Notes: generated from the sequence alone by a model not told the origin. DNA of 24,159 nucleotides from an uncultured Dialister sp. (GCA_900543165.1 UQQQ01000033.1:1-24159), one strand, 5' to 3'. Shown: positions 14,693 to 22,020, numbered from the stretch's first letter. Translations and numbers: made by a program.

Positions 14693-14723
14693 TCATTTCT
14701 TATCTTTCAAACGCGATGCGAAA

Positions 14724-16346
14724 TTACATCATTCCGCCCATACCGCCCTGCGGCATCGGAGGCATAGCCGGTTTTTCTTCCGGCAGTTCACCGACGATAG
14801 CTTCGGTGGTGAGGACCAGAGCTGCGATGGAAGCTGCATTCTGCAGTGCGCTTCTGGTGACCTTTGCCGGATCAACGATGCCGGCTTTCAGCATATCTTC
14901 GTACTTGTCTTCTGCTGCATTGTAGCCGATGCCCTGACCAGCTTCTTTGACCTTTTCAGCTACGATAGCGCCTTCGAGGCCGGCATTGTCAGCGATCTGA
15001 CGGACCGGAGCTTCGATGGCATGACGGACGAGATTCACACCGGTCTTGACATCGCCTTCTGCTTCGATGGTATCCAGTTTATCCTGGATATCGAGCAGGG
15101 TGGTGCCGCCGCCAGCGACGATACCTTCTTCGACAGCTGCGCGGGTCGCATTCAGAGCATCTTCGATACGGAGTCTCTTATCCTTCATTTCTACTTCGGT
15201 AGCAGCGCCGACTTCGATGACAGCAATGCCGCCGGACATCTTTGCCAGACGTTCCTGCAGTTTGTCTTTGTCGAACTGGGAAGTTGCTTCTTTGTACTGT
15301 TCACGGATCTGAGCCACTCTGGCTGCGATCTGGTCTTTGTCGCCTGCGCCGCCGACGATGGTGGTGTTGTCTTTGGTGATGCGGATCTGGTGCGCGGTGC
15401 CGAGATCATCCAGAGTTGCGCTGTTCAGGGTGCGGCCCATTTCTTCAGAAATCACGGTGCCGCCGGTCAGGATCGCGATATCCTGCAGCATAGCTTTTCT
15501 GCGGTCGCCGAATCCCGGTGCTTTGACAGCTGCGCATTTCAGGGTGCCGCGGAGTCTGTTCACTACGAGAGTAGCCAGTGCTTCGCCTTCGACATCTTCA
15601 GCGATGATGACGAGTTCCTTGCCGCTTCTAGCCACCTGTTCGAGGAGCTGGAGCATATCCTGGAGCATATTAATCTTCTTGTCGGTGATAAGGATCAGCG
15701 GATTGTCGATGACACATTCCATTTTGTCCGGATCGGTGACCATGTATGGGGAGAGGTAGCCGCGGTCGAACTGCATGCCTTCTACGACTTTCAGGCTGGT
15801 GCCCATGGTCTTGGAGTCTTCGACAGTTATGACGCCGTCATTGCCGACTTTTTCCATCGCATCAGCGATGAGACCGCCGATGGTCTTATCGGCAGAGGAA
15901 ATGGAAGCAACCTGCGCGATCGCTTCTTTGGTCTGTACCGGTACGGCTTTTTTCTTGATTTCTTCGACGAGGACTTTGACAGCTTCTTCGATGCCCTTCT
16001 TCAGAACCATCGGGTTTGCGCCAGCGGCTACGTTTCTCATGCCTTCATGGATCATGGACTGTGCGAGAAGGGTAGCAGTGGTGGTGCCGTCGCCAGCGAC
16101 GTCATTCGTCTTGGTAGCGACTTCTTTGACCAGCTGCGCGCCCATGTTTTCGAAAGGATCCTTCAGCTCGATCTCGCGAGCGATGGAAACGCCATCATTG
16201 ACAATGTTCGGAGCACCGAATCTCTTGTCGAGTACGACGTTGCGGCCTTTCGGTCCCAGAGTAATTTTTACTGCATTCGCCAGCTGGTCAACACCTCTTA
16301 AAAGAGCTGCGCGGGCTTCTTCATTATAAAGAACTTTCTTTGCCAT
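14724..16346 (-). CDS. groEL: Chaperonin GroEL (60 kDa)
   Basis: This is the large subunit of the ATP-driven chaperonin; it forms double heptameric rings in the cytoplasm and folds proteins with GroES. Its 540 residues show KITLGPKGRNVVLD (27-40), the ATP-site VAGDGTTTATLL (83-94), ALNATRAAVEEGIVAGGG near the C-terminal equatorial domain, NAASIAALVLTTEA, and the usual Gly-Met tail (MPQGGMGGMM). The AGGAGT site is eight bases before the start. It is the second gene of groES-groEL, with a 95-bp gap from groES, and its transcription is expected to be controlled by the CIRCE operator upstream of groES. A strong hairpin terminates the operon. Nothing unusual is seen. Confidence 0.99.
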   Translation of the reverse strand: MAKKVLYNEEARAALLRGVDQLANAVKITLGPKGRNVVLDKRFGAPNIVNDGVSIAREIELKDPFENMGAQLVKEVATKTNDVAGDGTTTATLLAQSMIHEGMRNVAAGANPMVLKKGIEEAVKVLVEEIKKKAVPVQTKEAIAQVASISSADKTIGGLIADAMEKVGNDGVITVEDSKTMGTSLKVVEGMQFDRGYLSPYMVTDPDKMECVIDNPLILITDKKINMLQDMLQLLEQVARSGKELVIIAEDVEGEALATLVVNRLRGTLKCAAVKAPGFGDRRKAMLQDIAILTGGTVISEEMGRTLNSATLDDLGTAHQIRITKDNTTIVGGAGDKDQIAARVAQIREQYKEATSQFDKDKLQERLAKMSGGIAVIEVGAATEVEMKDKRLRIEDALNATRAAVEEGIVAGGGTTLLDIQDKLDTIEAEGDVKTGVNLVRHAIEAPVRQIADNAGLEGAIVAEKVKEAGQGIGYNAAEDKYEDMLKAGIVDPAKVTRSALQNAASIAALVLTTEAIVGELPEEKPAMPPMPQGGMGGMM

Positions 16347-16441
16347 TGTATGTCACTCCTAGTTTTTGCTATAAAACAATCGATGAAAGATCTTGGGCCG
16401 GGGATTCACCTACGCTCATCCTGACTCCCAGATACTTTTGA

Positions 16442-16723
16442 TTACAGAATCCCCAGTACGTCTCTTTCGGAGAGAAGCAGGAATTTCTGTCCATTTTCTT
16501 CGATATCCACGCCGGAATATTTTGCAAAGAGGACTCTGTCGCCCACTTTGACTTCAAACGGTACGCGGGTGCCGTTGTCGAGCATTTTGCCGGAGCCAAT
16601 AGCGATGACTTCGCCTTTCTGAGATTTTTTCTGTGCTGTATCCGGCAGCAGGATGCCGCCTTTGGTCTGCGTTTCTTCGCTATCTACTTTAACAAGAACA
16701 CGATCTGCTAATGGTTTTAACAT
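16442..16723 (-). CDS. groES: Co-chaperonin GroES (10 kDa)
   Basis: This is the lid of the GroEL chamber, a heptamer. Its 93 residues show LKPLADRVLVKV, the mobile loop SEETQTKGGILLPD (15-28) that docks on GroEL, and the dome/beta-barrel GDRVLFAKYSG. The start has AGGAGG seven bases upstream. It is first in the groES-groEL operon, with a CIRCE operator between the promoter and the start. Length and sequence are standard. Confidence 0.98.
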   Translation of the reverse strand: MLKPLADRVLVKVDSEETQTKGGILLPDTAQKKSQKGEVIAIGSGKMLDNGTRVPFEVKVGDRVLFAKYSGVDIEENGQKFLLLSERDVLGIL

Positions 16724-16744
16724 TTCTATTCCTCCTTTAGACTA

Positions 16745-16771
16745 TTAGCACTCACTCTTCCCGAGTGCTAA
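16745..16771. promoter_or_regulatory. CIRCE operator (HrcA site)
   Basis: TTAGCACTC and GAGTGCTAA are separated by nine bases, a perfect match to the CIRCE consensus. HrcA binds this element and represses the operon until heat stress. It sits between the -10 box and the groES ribosome-binding site. Confidence 0.97.
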
Positions 16772-16782
16772 CTTACTTCTAT

Positions 16783-16811
16783 ATAATACATAACTTCAGT
16801 CAAAAATGCAA
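16783..16811 (-). promoter_or_regulatory. groESL promoter
   Basis: TTGCAT and TATTAT with a 17-base spacer on the minus strand. An alternative TTGACT box lies inside the spacer, giving a less ideal distance to TATAGA. The transcript would begin close to the CIRCE element. Confidence 0.6.
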
Positions 16812-16934
16812 GGGGGAAAATGAGAAATTTATTATGAAGGAAAGGCGACACTAAGGCATATGCCTGACAGGCTGCCCACAGGTATTTTCCGTCCCCGTTT
16901 GGCAGTGCTGTATGCTCTTCCTTCTAAACACACG

Positions 16935-16966
16935 CAAAAAAGAGCCGCCCATCGAGGCAGCTCTTC
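16935..16966 (-). terminator. Terminator of the trmL-ylbF-murB operon
   Basis: The stem AGAGCTGCC/GGCGGCTCT with loop TCGATG is followed on the minus strand by a T-run. It lies about 15 bases after the murB stop. The rest of the gap to groES (16812-16930) shows nothing recognisable. Confidence 0.88.
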
Positions 16967-16978
16967 TCCTATTTCCTA

Positions 16979-17905
16979 TTATCTTTCCTGATGCACACCT
17001 TCGCCGATGATACGCACATCGAGCGGGACGTGGACATGATATTTCTCCATGATGCGCTTCTGGACTTCATGCAGCACATCCAGAATTTCCTGACAGGAAG
17101 CATGCCCGTTGTTTACGACGAAGTCCGGATGCTTGGTGGAGACCTGTGCATCACCGATGGAGAAACCGATGAGACCGCAGTCTTTGATCATCGGTCCGAC
17201 ATGGTATCCCGGCGGACGGAGGTACATGGTACCGGCGCTTCTCTTTTCGAGCGGCTGCTTGGTACGGCGGGAGATCTGGTGTTCCGTCATTTCTCTCTTG
17301 ATTTCACCCGGATTGCCGGGAGAAAGATGCAGCTTCACACCGACGATGATATCACCATTGTGCATGAAGATGCTGTCGCTGTCACCGTAGTGCAGGTCAT
17401 CCCAGCCGTAGGTCTTCTTTTCTTTACCGTCTCTGGTGATGGCATAGACTTCTTCGACGACTCTCTTCATCTGGCTACCATAGCCATTGGCGTTCATGAA
17501 AACAGCGCCGCAGACCGTACCGGGGATACCGACAGCCCATTCGAAGCCCTTCAAGCTGTTCTTTTCTGCAAAACGAGCGACAGTGCCTGTACCGGTACCG
17601 CCACTGGCAGTGATCCATTCGCCCTCGCAGGTCATTTCCTGCTTCATACGGTTCATGCAGATGGTGATACCGCGGATCCCCTTGTCGCTGACAAGCGTAT
17701 TCGAGCCGCCGCCGATCACTGTGACAGCGATGCCTTCCGCATCCGCCTTCCGGAGGATCTGCATCAGCTGTTCTTCTGTCTGCGGCATGACAAAAACGTC
17801 AGCCGCTCCGCCGATGCCATAGGTCGTATGGCGGCTCATCGGTTCATTGATCTTGATGTCTCTCTCTGTGAGGATCCCGTCGAAAAATACTTTCCAGTCT
17901 GTCAT
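16979..17905 (-). CDS. murB: MurB-family UDP-N-acetylenolpyruvylglucosamine reductase with altered catalytic residues
   Basis: MurB is an FAD enzyme that reduces UDP-GlcNAc-enolpyruvate to UDP-MurNAc in peptidoglycan synthesis. This 308-aa protein has the type II layout: RHTTYGIGGAADVFV, VIGGGSNTLVSDKGIRG (FAD site, 63-79), EWAVGIPGTVCGAVFMNANGYG (122-143), QISRRTKQPL, AQVSTKHPDFVVN and the final RIIGEG with Glu302, the match of E. coli Glu325. Two other catalytic positions differ. The usual FGYRDSIF is YGDSDSIF (173-180), so the arginine (E. coli Arg159) is Ser. The usual SAGS is SAGT (Thr226), in place of the proton-donor serine (E. coli Ser229). The usual AGKLI is VGPMI. It starts in an ATGA overlap with the ylbF-like gene. 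It may be the only MurB with adapted chemistry, or a paralogue. Confidence 0.88.
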   Translation of the reverse strand: MTDWKVFFDGILTERDIKINEPMSRHTTYGIGGAADVFVMPQTEEQLMQILRKADAEGIAVTVIGGGSNTLVSDKGIRGITICMNRMKQEMTCEGEWITASGGTGTGTVARFAEKNSLKGFEWAVGIPGTVCGAVFMNANGYGSQMKRVVEEVYAITRDGKEKKTYGWDDLHYGDSDSIFMHNGDIIVGVKLHLSPGNPGEIKREMTEHQISRRTKQPLEKRSAGTMYLRPPGYHVGPMIKDCGLIGFSIGDAQVSTKHPDFVVNNGHASCQEILDVLHEVQKRIMEKYHVHVPLDVRIIGEGVHQER

Positions 17906-18258
17906 TTCTTATCTAATTCCAATACATCCATACCCTGCGCCATTGCATCCGAGACAATCTTCTGCAAATCCGCAGCTACCTGATTCCAGCGGATAAATGC
18001 CTGGAGATACTCCTGGGCATTGCTGTTGTTGCTGACGAGAACCGCCAGTTCCTGCAGATGCTGATAGGTCTTTTCATCTTCCTTCTGCCCTGCGAGCTTG
18101 GCATAGTCCGCCTGCATCTGTGCCATAATATATTCCTTCACCATCTTTTTGGCATCGGCATCGTTCTTCACTTTATCCGCGGCAGCGGTGAGACGCTTCA
18201 TCTCATCGCTTTCCTTGATGGCTCTGGCCAAATCATAAGCTGCGTCATACGTATTCAT
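17902..18258 (-). CDS. YlbF/YmcA family protein
   Basis: This 118-aa, all-helical protein has the YlbF/YmcA (Com_YlbF) pattern: an N-terminal YDAAYDLARAIKESDEMKRL, a charged middle segment (KKMVKEYIMAQMQADYAKL), and a C-terminal FIRWNQVAADLQKIVSDA helix. In Bacillus, YlbF, YmcA and YaaT form a complex that affects RNase Y activity, competence and biofilm formation. A role in RNA decay here is inference. The start is ATG at 18258 with GGAGG nine bases upstream, in preference to an extension to 18288. It overlaps the end of trmL by 14 bases and murB by 4, so the three are translationally linked. Confidence 0.88.
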   Translation of the reverse strand: MNTYDAAYDLARAIKESDEMKRLTAAADKVKNDADAKKMVKEYIMAQMQADYAKLAGQKEDEKTYQHLQELAVLVSNNSNAQEYLQAFIRWNQVAADLQKIVSDAMAQGMDVLELDKK

Positions 18259-18751
18259 GACTGCTGCCTCCTTTGAATAAACGTCCACTCTTCTTCAAGA
18301 GATGGTGGAAACCCGTCTGCCGGAGTGCTTCCATGGCGACGATCGCGACCGCATTCGACAGATTGAGAGACCGTGCTTCTTCGATCATGGGGATACGGAT
18401 ACAGTCCTCTTCATGTTCCAGAAGAAGCTCTTCAGGAAGACCCTTCGTCTCTTTCCCAAATACAAGGACATCATCCTCCGTATACGAAATATCCGAATAC
18501 GTTTTGATGGCCTTGGTGGTATTGTAGTAGAAATGATGCCCCGCAAGCATGCGCTTCACGGAGTCAAAGTCCGGATGGACATGGACTTCCAGAAGATCCC
18601 AGTAGTCGAGCCCCGCCCGCTTCAGGTGCTTGTCATCGATGGAAAAGCCCAAAGGCTCCACCAGATGCAGCACCAGATGCTCTGCTGCGCAGAGCCGGGA
18701 AATGTTCCCCGTATTCCCCGGAATTTCCGGTTCTACCAGTACGATATGCAT
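18245..18751 (-). CDS. trmL: tRNA (cytidine/uridine-34 2'-O)-methyltransferase TrmL
   Basis: This SPOUT-class enzyme methylates the 2'-OH of wobble base 34 in tRNA-Leu isoacceptors, using S-adenosylmethionine. Its 168 residues show EPEIPGNTGNISRLCAA (motif 1, 7-23), LVFGKETKGLPEEL (motif 2) and IPMIEEARSLNLSNAVAIV (motif 3, the trefoil knot). The length is normal for TrmL, which lacks the extra domains of TrmH. AGGA lies 11 bases before the ATG, and a promoter TTGCAT-16-TATACA is at 18768-18795. It leads the trmL-ylbF-murB operon. Confidence 0.95.
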   Translation of the reverse strand: MHIVLVEPEIPGNTGNISRLCAAEHLVLHLVEPLGFSIDDKHLKRAGLDYWDLLEVHVHPDFDSVKRMLAGHHFYYNTTKAIKTYSDISYTEDDVLVFGKETKGLPEELLLEHEEDCIRIPMIEEARSLNLSNAVAIVAMEALRQTGFHHLLKKSGRLFKGGSSHEYV

Positions 18752-18767
18752 AGGTTTAGTATTCCTT

Positions 18768-18795
18768 TGTATATAATTCTTCGCTAGATATGCAA
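18768..18795 (-). promoter_or_regulatory. Promoter of the trmL-ylbF-murB operon
   Basis: TTGCAT and TATACA with a 16-base spacer on the minus strand. It ends 16 bases before the trmL start, so the leader is very short. Confidence 0.6.
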
Positions 18796-18869
18796 GAGAG
18801 ATCAGAATGGAAGATCGGAAATGACAGTGCGGCGTCTCTCATAGAAGCACCGCTTCCGACTTCTCTCTT

Positions 18870-19271
18870 TCAAAAGTAACTTCCATACCGATCCCGATAC
18901 CGGTCGGTCTGCTCTTTGGCCGGGTACACCTTGAAGGTCTTCGGCTTGTGGCCTTGGTAGGAAATCTGATAGATCGGGCCCACATCCATACCTGTCACCG
19001 TGATGCGGTAAATGTTGTCGTGAAATCCATCCGATTTCTGCGGCACCGGAAATCCGATGACTTCGACGCCTTCATTGAGTACAAAGGGCGGCTGATAGGT
19101 ATCCGACGTGTAATTCTTGGGCGCTGTCTCGTCCTCTGTCAAAGGCTCCTTCATCTCCAGCTCGATCGTCATGTCATCGACCACGAAGACATGGCGGATA
19201 TCATTCGCTCCTGCCATCTGGTACATCCCCAGCGTCACAACTAGCGCGGCAGTGATCGCTTGTATTCTCAT
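18870..19271 (-). CDS. Hypothetical secreted/periplasmic protein, 133 aa
   Basis: I do not recognise this family. Residues 1-22 (MRIQAITAALVVTLGMYQMA) form a typical signal peptide with a likely cut after AGA, before Asn-Asp. The mature part (about 110 aa) has alternating strand-like segments (HVFVVDDMTIELEMK, GVEVIGFPV, IYRITVTGMDVGPIYQISYQG), consistent with a small beta-sandwich, and ends in a Tyr/Arg-rich tail (DRYRDRYGSYF). There are no Cys residues in the mature region and no lipobox. The start is ATG at 19271 with AAGGAAA about five bases upstream; the ORF extends to 19307, but that would place charges before the signal. It is monocistronic. No terminator is seen at its 3' end. Confidence 0.78.
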   Translation of the reverse strand: MRIQAITAALVVTLGMYQMAGANDIRHVFVVDDMTIELEMKEPLTEDETAPKNYTSDTYQPPFVLNEGVEVIGFPVPQKSDGFHDNIYRITVTGMDVGPIYQISYQGHKPKTFKVYPAKEQTDRYRDRYGSYF

Positions 19272-19315
19272 AGCTGTTTCCTTTCGTGAGAAAACCCTCT
19301 TCTGCACTATTCCTT

Positions 19316-19344
19316 ATTTTAGCACATTCATAAACGATTGCGAA
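19316..19344 (-). promoter_or_regulatory. Promoter of the secreted-protein gene
   Basis: TTCGCA and TAAAAT with a 17-base spacer, plus a TGC extension before the -10 box, on the minus strand. The -35 match is weak. Confidence 0.45.
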
Positions 19345-19413
19345 ATACTATAAATGCAAAAATCTATGAGTTTTTGTTTGAATCAGATGCCATGCATCCG
19401 TCCTTTGAATCCA

Positions 19414-19447
19414 CAAAAAAAGCCGCAGCCATAGCTGCAGCTTTTTT
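19414..19447 (-). terminator. rplS terminator
   Basis: AGCCGCAGC pairs with GCTGCAGCT around a short loop, with A-run and T-run flanks. It lies directly after the rplS stop. Confidence 0.88.
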
Positions 19448-19454
19448 GCTGAAC

Positions 19455-19796
19455 TTATTTTCTTTCTTTGATACGAGCGGCTTTGCCGGAGAGTCCGCGC
19501 AGATAGAAGAGCTTCGCACGACGAACGATGCCGCGGCGTCTTACTTCGATCTTTTCCAGACGTGGGGAATGAACGAGGAAGGTTCTTTCTACGCCGACGC
19601 CGTAGGAAATACGACGAACGGTGAAGGTTTCACGCAGACCTGCGTTCTTTCTTGCAATAACGACGCCTTCATACATCTGAATACGTTCGTTCTTGCCTTC
19701 TACGACCTTTACATGAACTCTGACGGTGTCCCCCGGACGGAATTCAGGAATGTCGTTTCTGAGCTGTTCTTTTTCCAGTGTTTCGATAATGTTCAC
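19455..19796 (-). CDS. rplS: 50S ribosomal protein L19
   Basis: This is the large-subunit ribosomal protein near the 30S-50S interface. Its 113 residues show IPEFRPGDTVRVHVKVVEG, ERIQMYEGVVIARKNAG, FTVRRISYGVGVERTFLVHSP and the end VRRAKLFYLRGLSGKAARIKE. The start codon is GTG at 19796, with AGGAGG eight bases upstream. In many bacteria rplS follows rpsP-rimM-trmD. Here it stands alone with its own promoter (TTGCAA-17-TACAAT at 19871-19899), a hairpin leader and its own terminator. Confidence 0.98.
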   Translation of the reverse strand: MNIIETLEKEQLRNDIPEFRPGDTVRVHVKVVEGKNERIQMYEGVVIARKNAGLRETFTVRRISYGVGVERTFLVHSPRLEKIEVRRRGIVRRAKLFYLRGLSGKAARIKERK

Positions 19797-19818
19797 GATC
19801 TTTTCCTCCTATCACACA

Positions 19819-19856
19819 GGACATTCATGCCGATCGCATTTGGCAGAGGACTGTCC
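19819..19856 (-). promoter_or_regulatory. Candidate L19 leader RNA structure
   Basis: In the rplS 5' leader the RNA can pair GGACA with TGTCC (outer) and TGCC with GGCA (inner), leaving asymmetric internal loops. It ends about 20 bases before the start. L19 autoregulatory leaders are known in low-GC Gram-positives; the match here is structural only. Confidence 0.45.
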
Positions 19857-19870
19857 AGACTAACAGTAGC

Positions 19871-19899
19871 ATTGTATCACAGCTTTCTTTCGATTGCAA
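19871..19899 (-). promoter_or_regulatory. rplS promoter
   Basis: TTGCAA and TACAAT with a 17-base spacer on the minus strand. The transcript would start near 19864 and give a leader of about 68 bases. Confidence 0.75.
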
Positions 19900-19935
19900 T
19901 GATTTTCGCCACGCATTTGGATATTTTAGCATAAA

Positions 19936-20236
19936 AAAAGAAGGGGTGCAATGCCTGTCTTTCTCCCGCGCTCTAAAGTCAAAAGGCGATGTGAAATAAC
20001 GATCATCTCATTTTCGCGTTCAATCTGCCGCGGGGGACTTGCAGCTCTCATAGGAGTGACCGGGAAACCTTATCCCAGCTGTCTTTCATGCCATAGTCAC
20101 CCTATCCGCCCCTGCGGGGCACCTTCCCCTAGAGGGGAAGGCTGCGATACGAGAATACCATCTTCTAAAAAAAGCGGCGAAGCCGCCACGAGAGCCCTGA
20201 ACCTTGAACCCTGAACCCTAAACCCTGAACCAAATG
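19936..20236. repeat. Mosaic intergenic repeat, copy 10, with double hairpin
   Basis: The left half (19936-20090) has nothing that I recognise. Then a double hairpin: GCCCCTGCGGGGC at about 20108-20120, and the perfect CCTTCCCCT-ag-AGGGGAAGG at 20122-20141. A GCGGCGAAGCCGC hairpin (about 20174) and CCCTGAACC words follow, repeated about five times to 20231. An 87-codon ORF here is repeat-derived. Confidence 0.65.
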
Positions 20237-20245
20237 AAAGCAAAG

Positions 20246-20297
20246 TAAAAAGGAGCTGTGAAGAAATGAATCTTCATTTCTCCACAGCTCCTTTTTT
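20246..20297 (-). terminator. rpoD terminator
   Basis: A very long stem, AGGAGCTGTG-A-GAAATGAA against TTCATTTC-T-CCACAGCTCCT, is followed by a T-run on either strand. It abuts the rpoD stop codon. Confidence 0.93.
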
Positions 20298-21501
20298 AAT
20301 CTACCTTCATCGGCAGTGCCTGTTTTTTGAGTTTCTTCAGTGCTTTGCCTTCGATCTGACGGATACGTTCGCGCGTGACGCCGAAATGCTTGCCGACTTC
20401 TTCGAGCGTTCTCGGCGTGCCGTCATCCATGCCGAAGCGGAGGGCGAGGACGCCTTTTTCTCGCTCGGTCAGCGTTTCAAGCATTTTGTAGACCTGCTCT
20501 CTTCTCATGGTCGCTGCTGCTTCGTCCTCCGGAGATGCGGTCTTGGAATCTTCGATGAAATCCCCCAGATGGGAGTCCTCTTTTTCGCCGATCGGCGTCT
20601 CAAGCGAGATCGGATCCTGCGCCGCCTTCTTGGCTTCGCGGATCTTATCCACGCTGATGCCCATTTCCTTGGCAAGTTCTTCATTTGTCGCTTCGCGGCC
20701 ATGTTCCTGCAGGAAGCGGCGGCCGACACGGTTCATCTTATTGATGGTCTCTACCATGTGTACCGGCACGCGGATGGTGCGAGCCTGATCCGCGATGGAG
20801 CGGGTGATGGCCTGACGGATCCACCAGGTCGCATAGGTAGAAAATTTATAGCCTTTGGTGTAGTCGAATTTATCGACAGCCTTCAAGAGGCCGATATTGC
20901 CTTCCTGAATGAGATCAAGGAAAGGCATGCCGCGCCCCGGGTATTTCTTGGCGATGGAAACGACCAGACGCAGATTGGCATTGGCCATTTCTTTCTTCGC
21001 GTCTTTTGCTTCCTCTTTTTCCTCTTCCGTCGCATCCTTATGCTTGCCGCGCTCGATAAGCTTGGCAAGGCGCATCTCTTCCTCTGCGGAAAGGAGCGGA
21101 TTCGAGCCGCACTCGCGGAGATAGAGACGGACGGGGTCACTGATACCGCCAGCCGCTGCGTCATAGGCTTCGTCGGAGCTTTCCGTCTCCCACTCTTTTT
21201 CTTCCAGTCCATCCTTGTCGTCATCCAGAAGGACATCGTCGGACAGGTCATCGTCTTCGGGATCTCCGCCAAAATCGGCGTCGGTCGGGCCTTCTTCCGC
21301 ATCATCCTCTATGTCATCATCATAGACAAGCTCGATGTGATGCTCATGAAGAAGTGTAAAAATGCTGTCGAACTGTTTCTTTGTCAGGTTTTTCTCCTGC
21401 TGAAAGCGCATGATCTCCGCATAGGAAAGATTGCCGTCAGCATCCACTCTATCCTGCAGTTCTTTTAGCCACTCTGCCAGCTGTGCTGCCTTAGTTGCCA
21501 A
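20296..21501 (-). CDS. rpoD: RNA polymerase primary sigma factor (sigma-70/SigA)
   Basis: The housekeeping sigma factor directs RNA polymerase to TTGACA/TATAAT promoters. Its 401 residues show an N-terminal region 1.1-like helix block (1-55), a very acidic linker (60-113, mostly Asp/Glu), region 1.2 (SDPVRLYLRECG..LLSAEEE, about 121-142), region 2 (NLRLVVSIAKKYPGRGMPFL, FSTYATWWIRQAITR), region 3 (RVPVHMVETINKM) and region 4 (TLTEREKGVLALRFGM, FGVTRERIRQIEGKALKKL helix-turn-helix). The start codon is TTG at 21501, chosen because GGAGG lies nine bases before it and MATKAAQ is a plausible N-terminus. The dnaG gene, usual upstream neighbour in Firmicutes, is not here. The leader is about 180 bases and holds a perfect-looking hairpin repeat 25 bases before the start. 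Confidence 0.97.
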   Translation of the reverse strand: MATKAAQLAEWLKELQDRVDADGNLSYAEIMRFQQEKNLTKKQFDSIFTLLHEHHIELVYDDDIEDDAEEGPTDADFGGDPEDDDLSDDVLLDDDKDGLEEKEWETESSDEAYDAAAGGISDPVRLYLRECGSNPLLSAEEEMRLAKLIERGKHKDATEEEKEEAKDAKKEMANANLRLVVSIAKKYPGRGMPFLDLIQEGNIGLLKAVDKFDYTKGYKFSTYATWWIRQAITRSIADQARTIRVPVHMVETINKMNRVGRRFLQEHGREATNEELAKEMGISVDKIREAKKAAQDPISLETPIGEKEDSHLGDFIEDSKTASPEDEAAATMRREQVYKMLETLTEREKGVLALRFGMDDGTPRTLEEVGKHFGVTRERIRQIEGKALKKLKKQALPMKVD

Positions 21502-21525
21502 ATAGGGACACCTCCTCAGAATCTA

Positions 21526-21574
21526 TATGGAAACACTGATTAAATCGTTGTCAGATTTAATCAGCGTTTCCATA
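21526..21574. repeat. Solo hairpin relative of the MITE-like element, in the rpoD leader
   Basis: Two 21-base arms, TATGGAAACACTGATTAAATC and its complement (one mismatch), flank a 7-base loop GTTGTCA. The arms match the ends of the 2029-2188 element, and the loop resembles its right-arm interior, so this looks like an internally deleted copy. In the mRNA it would be a stable stem beginning about 10 bases upstream of the rpoD RBS. Confidence 0.72.
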
Positions 21575-21691
21575 AGTCTGTCATTTCATTCAGATCACTT
21601 CAGGTGCCCTTTCTTTTCCCATCGTTTCCATGCTTCGTCCAAGCCATTTTTATGAAAAGCCACCTTGAAATCGATATGTAGATAGATAGTA

Positions 21692-21720
21692 ATTATATCA
21701 CAACAGAAGAGGAAAAGCAA
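21692..21720 (-). promoter_or_regulatory. rpoD promoter
   Basis: TTGCTT and TATAAT with a 17-base spacer on the minus strand. The transcript would begin near 21685, giving a leader of about 185 bases. Confidence 0.65.
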
Positions 21721-21746
21721 ATTATTTTTTGCTTGCATGTTATAGT

Positions 21747-22015
21747 GGCCAGGGATTAGGGATTAGGGATTAGGAGTGACTAGTGACTAGTGACTGGTAA
21801 CTGAAATGCCAGCTCATGGCATCGCCATTATTTATACTTCGCGGCGCATTTCGTCATCCTGAGCAGAGTGAAATGTCGGATGTTCGATCATGTAAAGGCG
21901 GAACAGTGAGAACTGAGTCGAAGGATCTGGCGCCGCACCACCATTTCGCATTTCGCATTTCTCATTTCTTATTCAAGAGAGGCTTTCAAGGGGGCGAGCC
22001 CAGTGGCTAACCTTG
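21747..22015 (+). repeat. Mosaic intergenic repeat, copy 11, with nested palindrome
   Basis: GGGATTAGGGATTAGG and GTGACTAGTGACTAG words come first (21750-21797), then GGCATCGCC..TATACTTCGCGGCGC, the 76-bp palindrome copy at 21853-21928, GGCGCCGCACC, CATTTCGCATTTC words and an AGTGGCTAACC end. Copy 1 has the same modules without the palindrome, so this copy gained it in the hairpin loop. Confidence 0.78.
21853..21928 (+). repeat. Covarying palindrome, long copy c
   Basis: The outer arms are GTCATCCTGAGC and GTCGAAGGATCT. The pairing bases are TCCT/AGGA. The interior is about 50 bases longer than in the other copies. Confidence 0.6.
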
Positions 22016-22020
22016 CACTA

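Noticed and set aside
14580..16301. 573-codon open frame on the plus strand opposite groEL
   Set aside because: Antisense shadow of groEL, caused by its codon bias; the product is Phe/Asp/Ser-rich and unlike any family.
19951..20214. 87-codon plus-strand ORF
   Set aside because: It lies entirely in repeat and hairpin DNA and has no RBS.
21816..22010. Small plus-strand ORF with a start like that of the ORF at 215
   Set aside because: The likeness (both begin near SPLFILRGA or ALFILRGA) comes from the shared repeat module; it is not a gene family.
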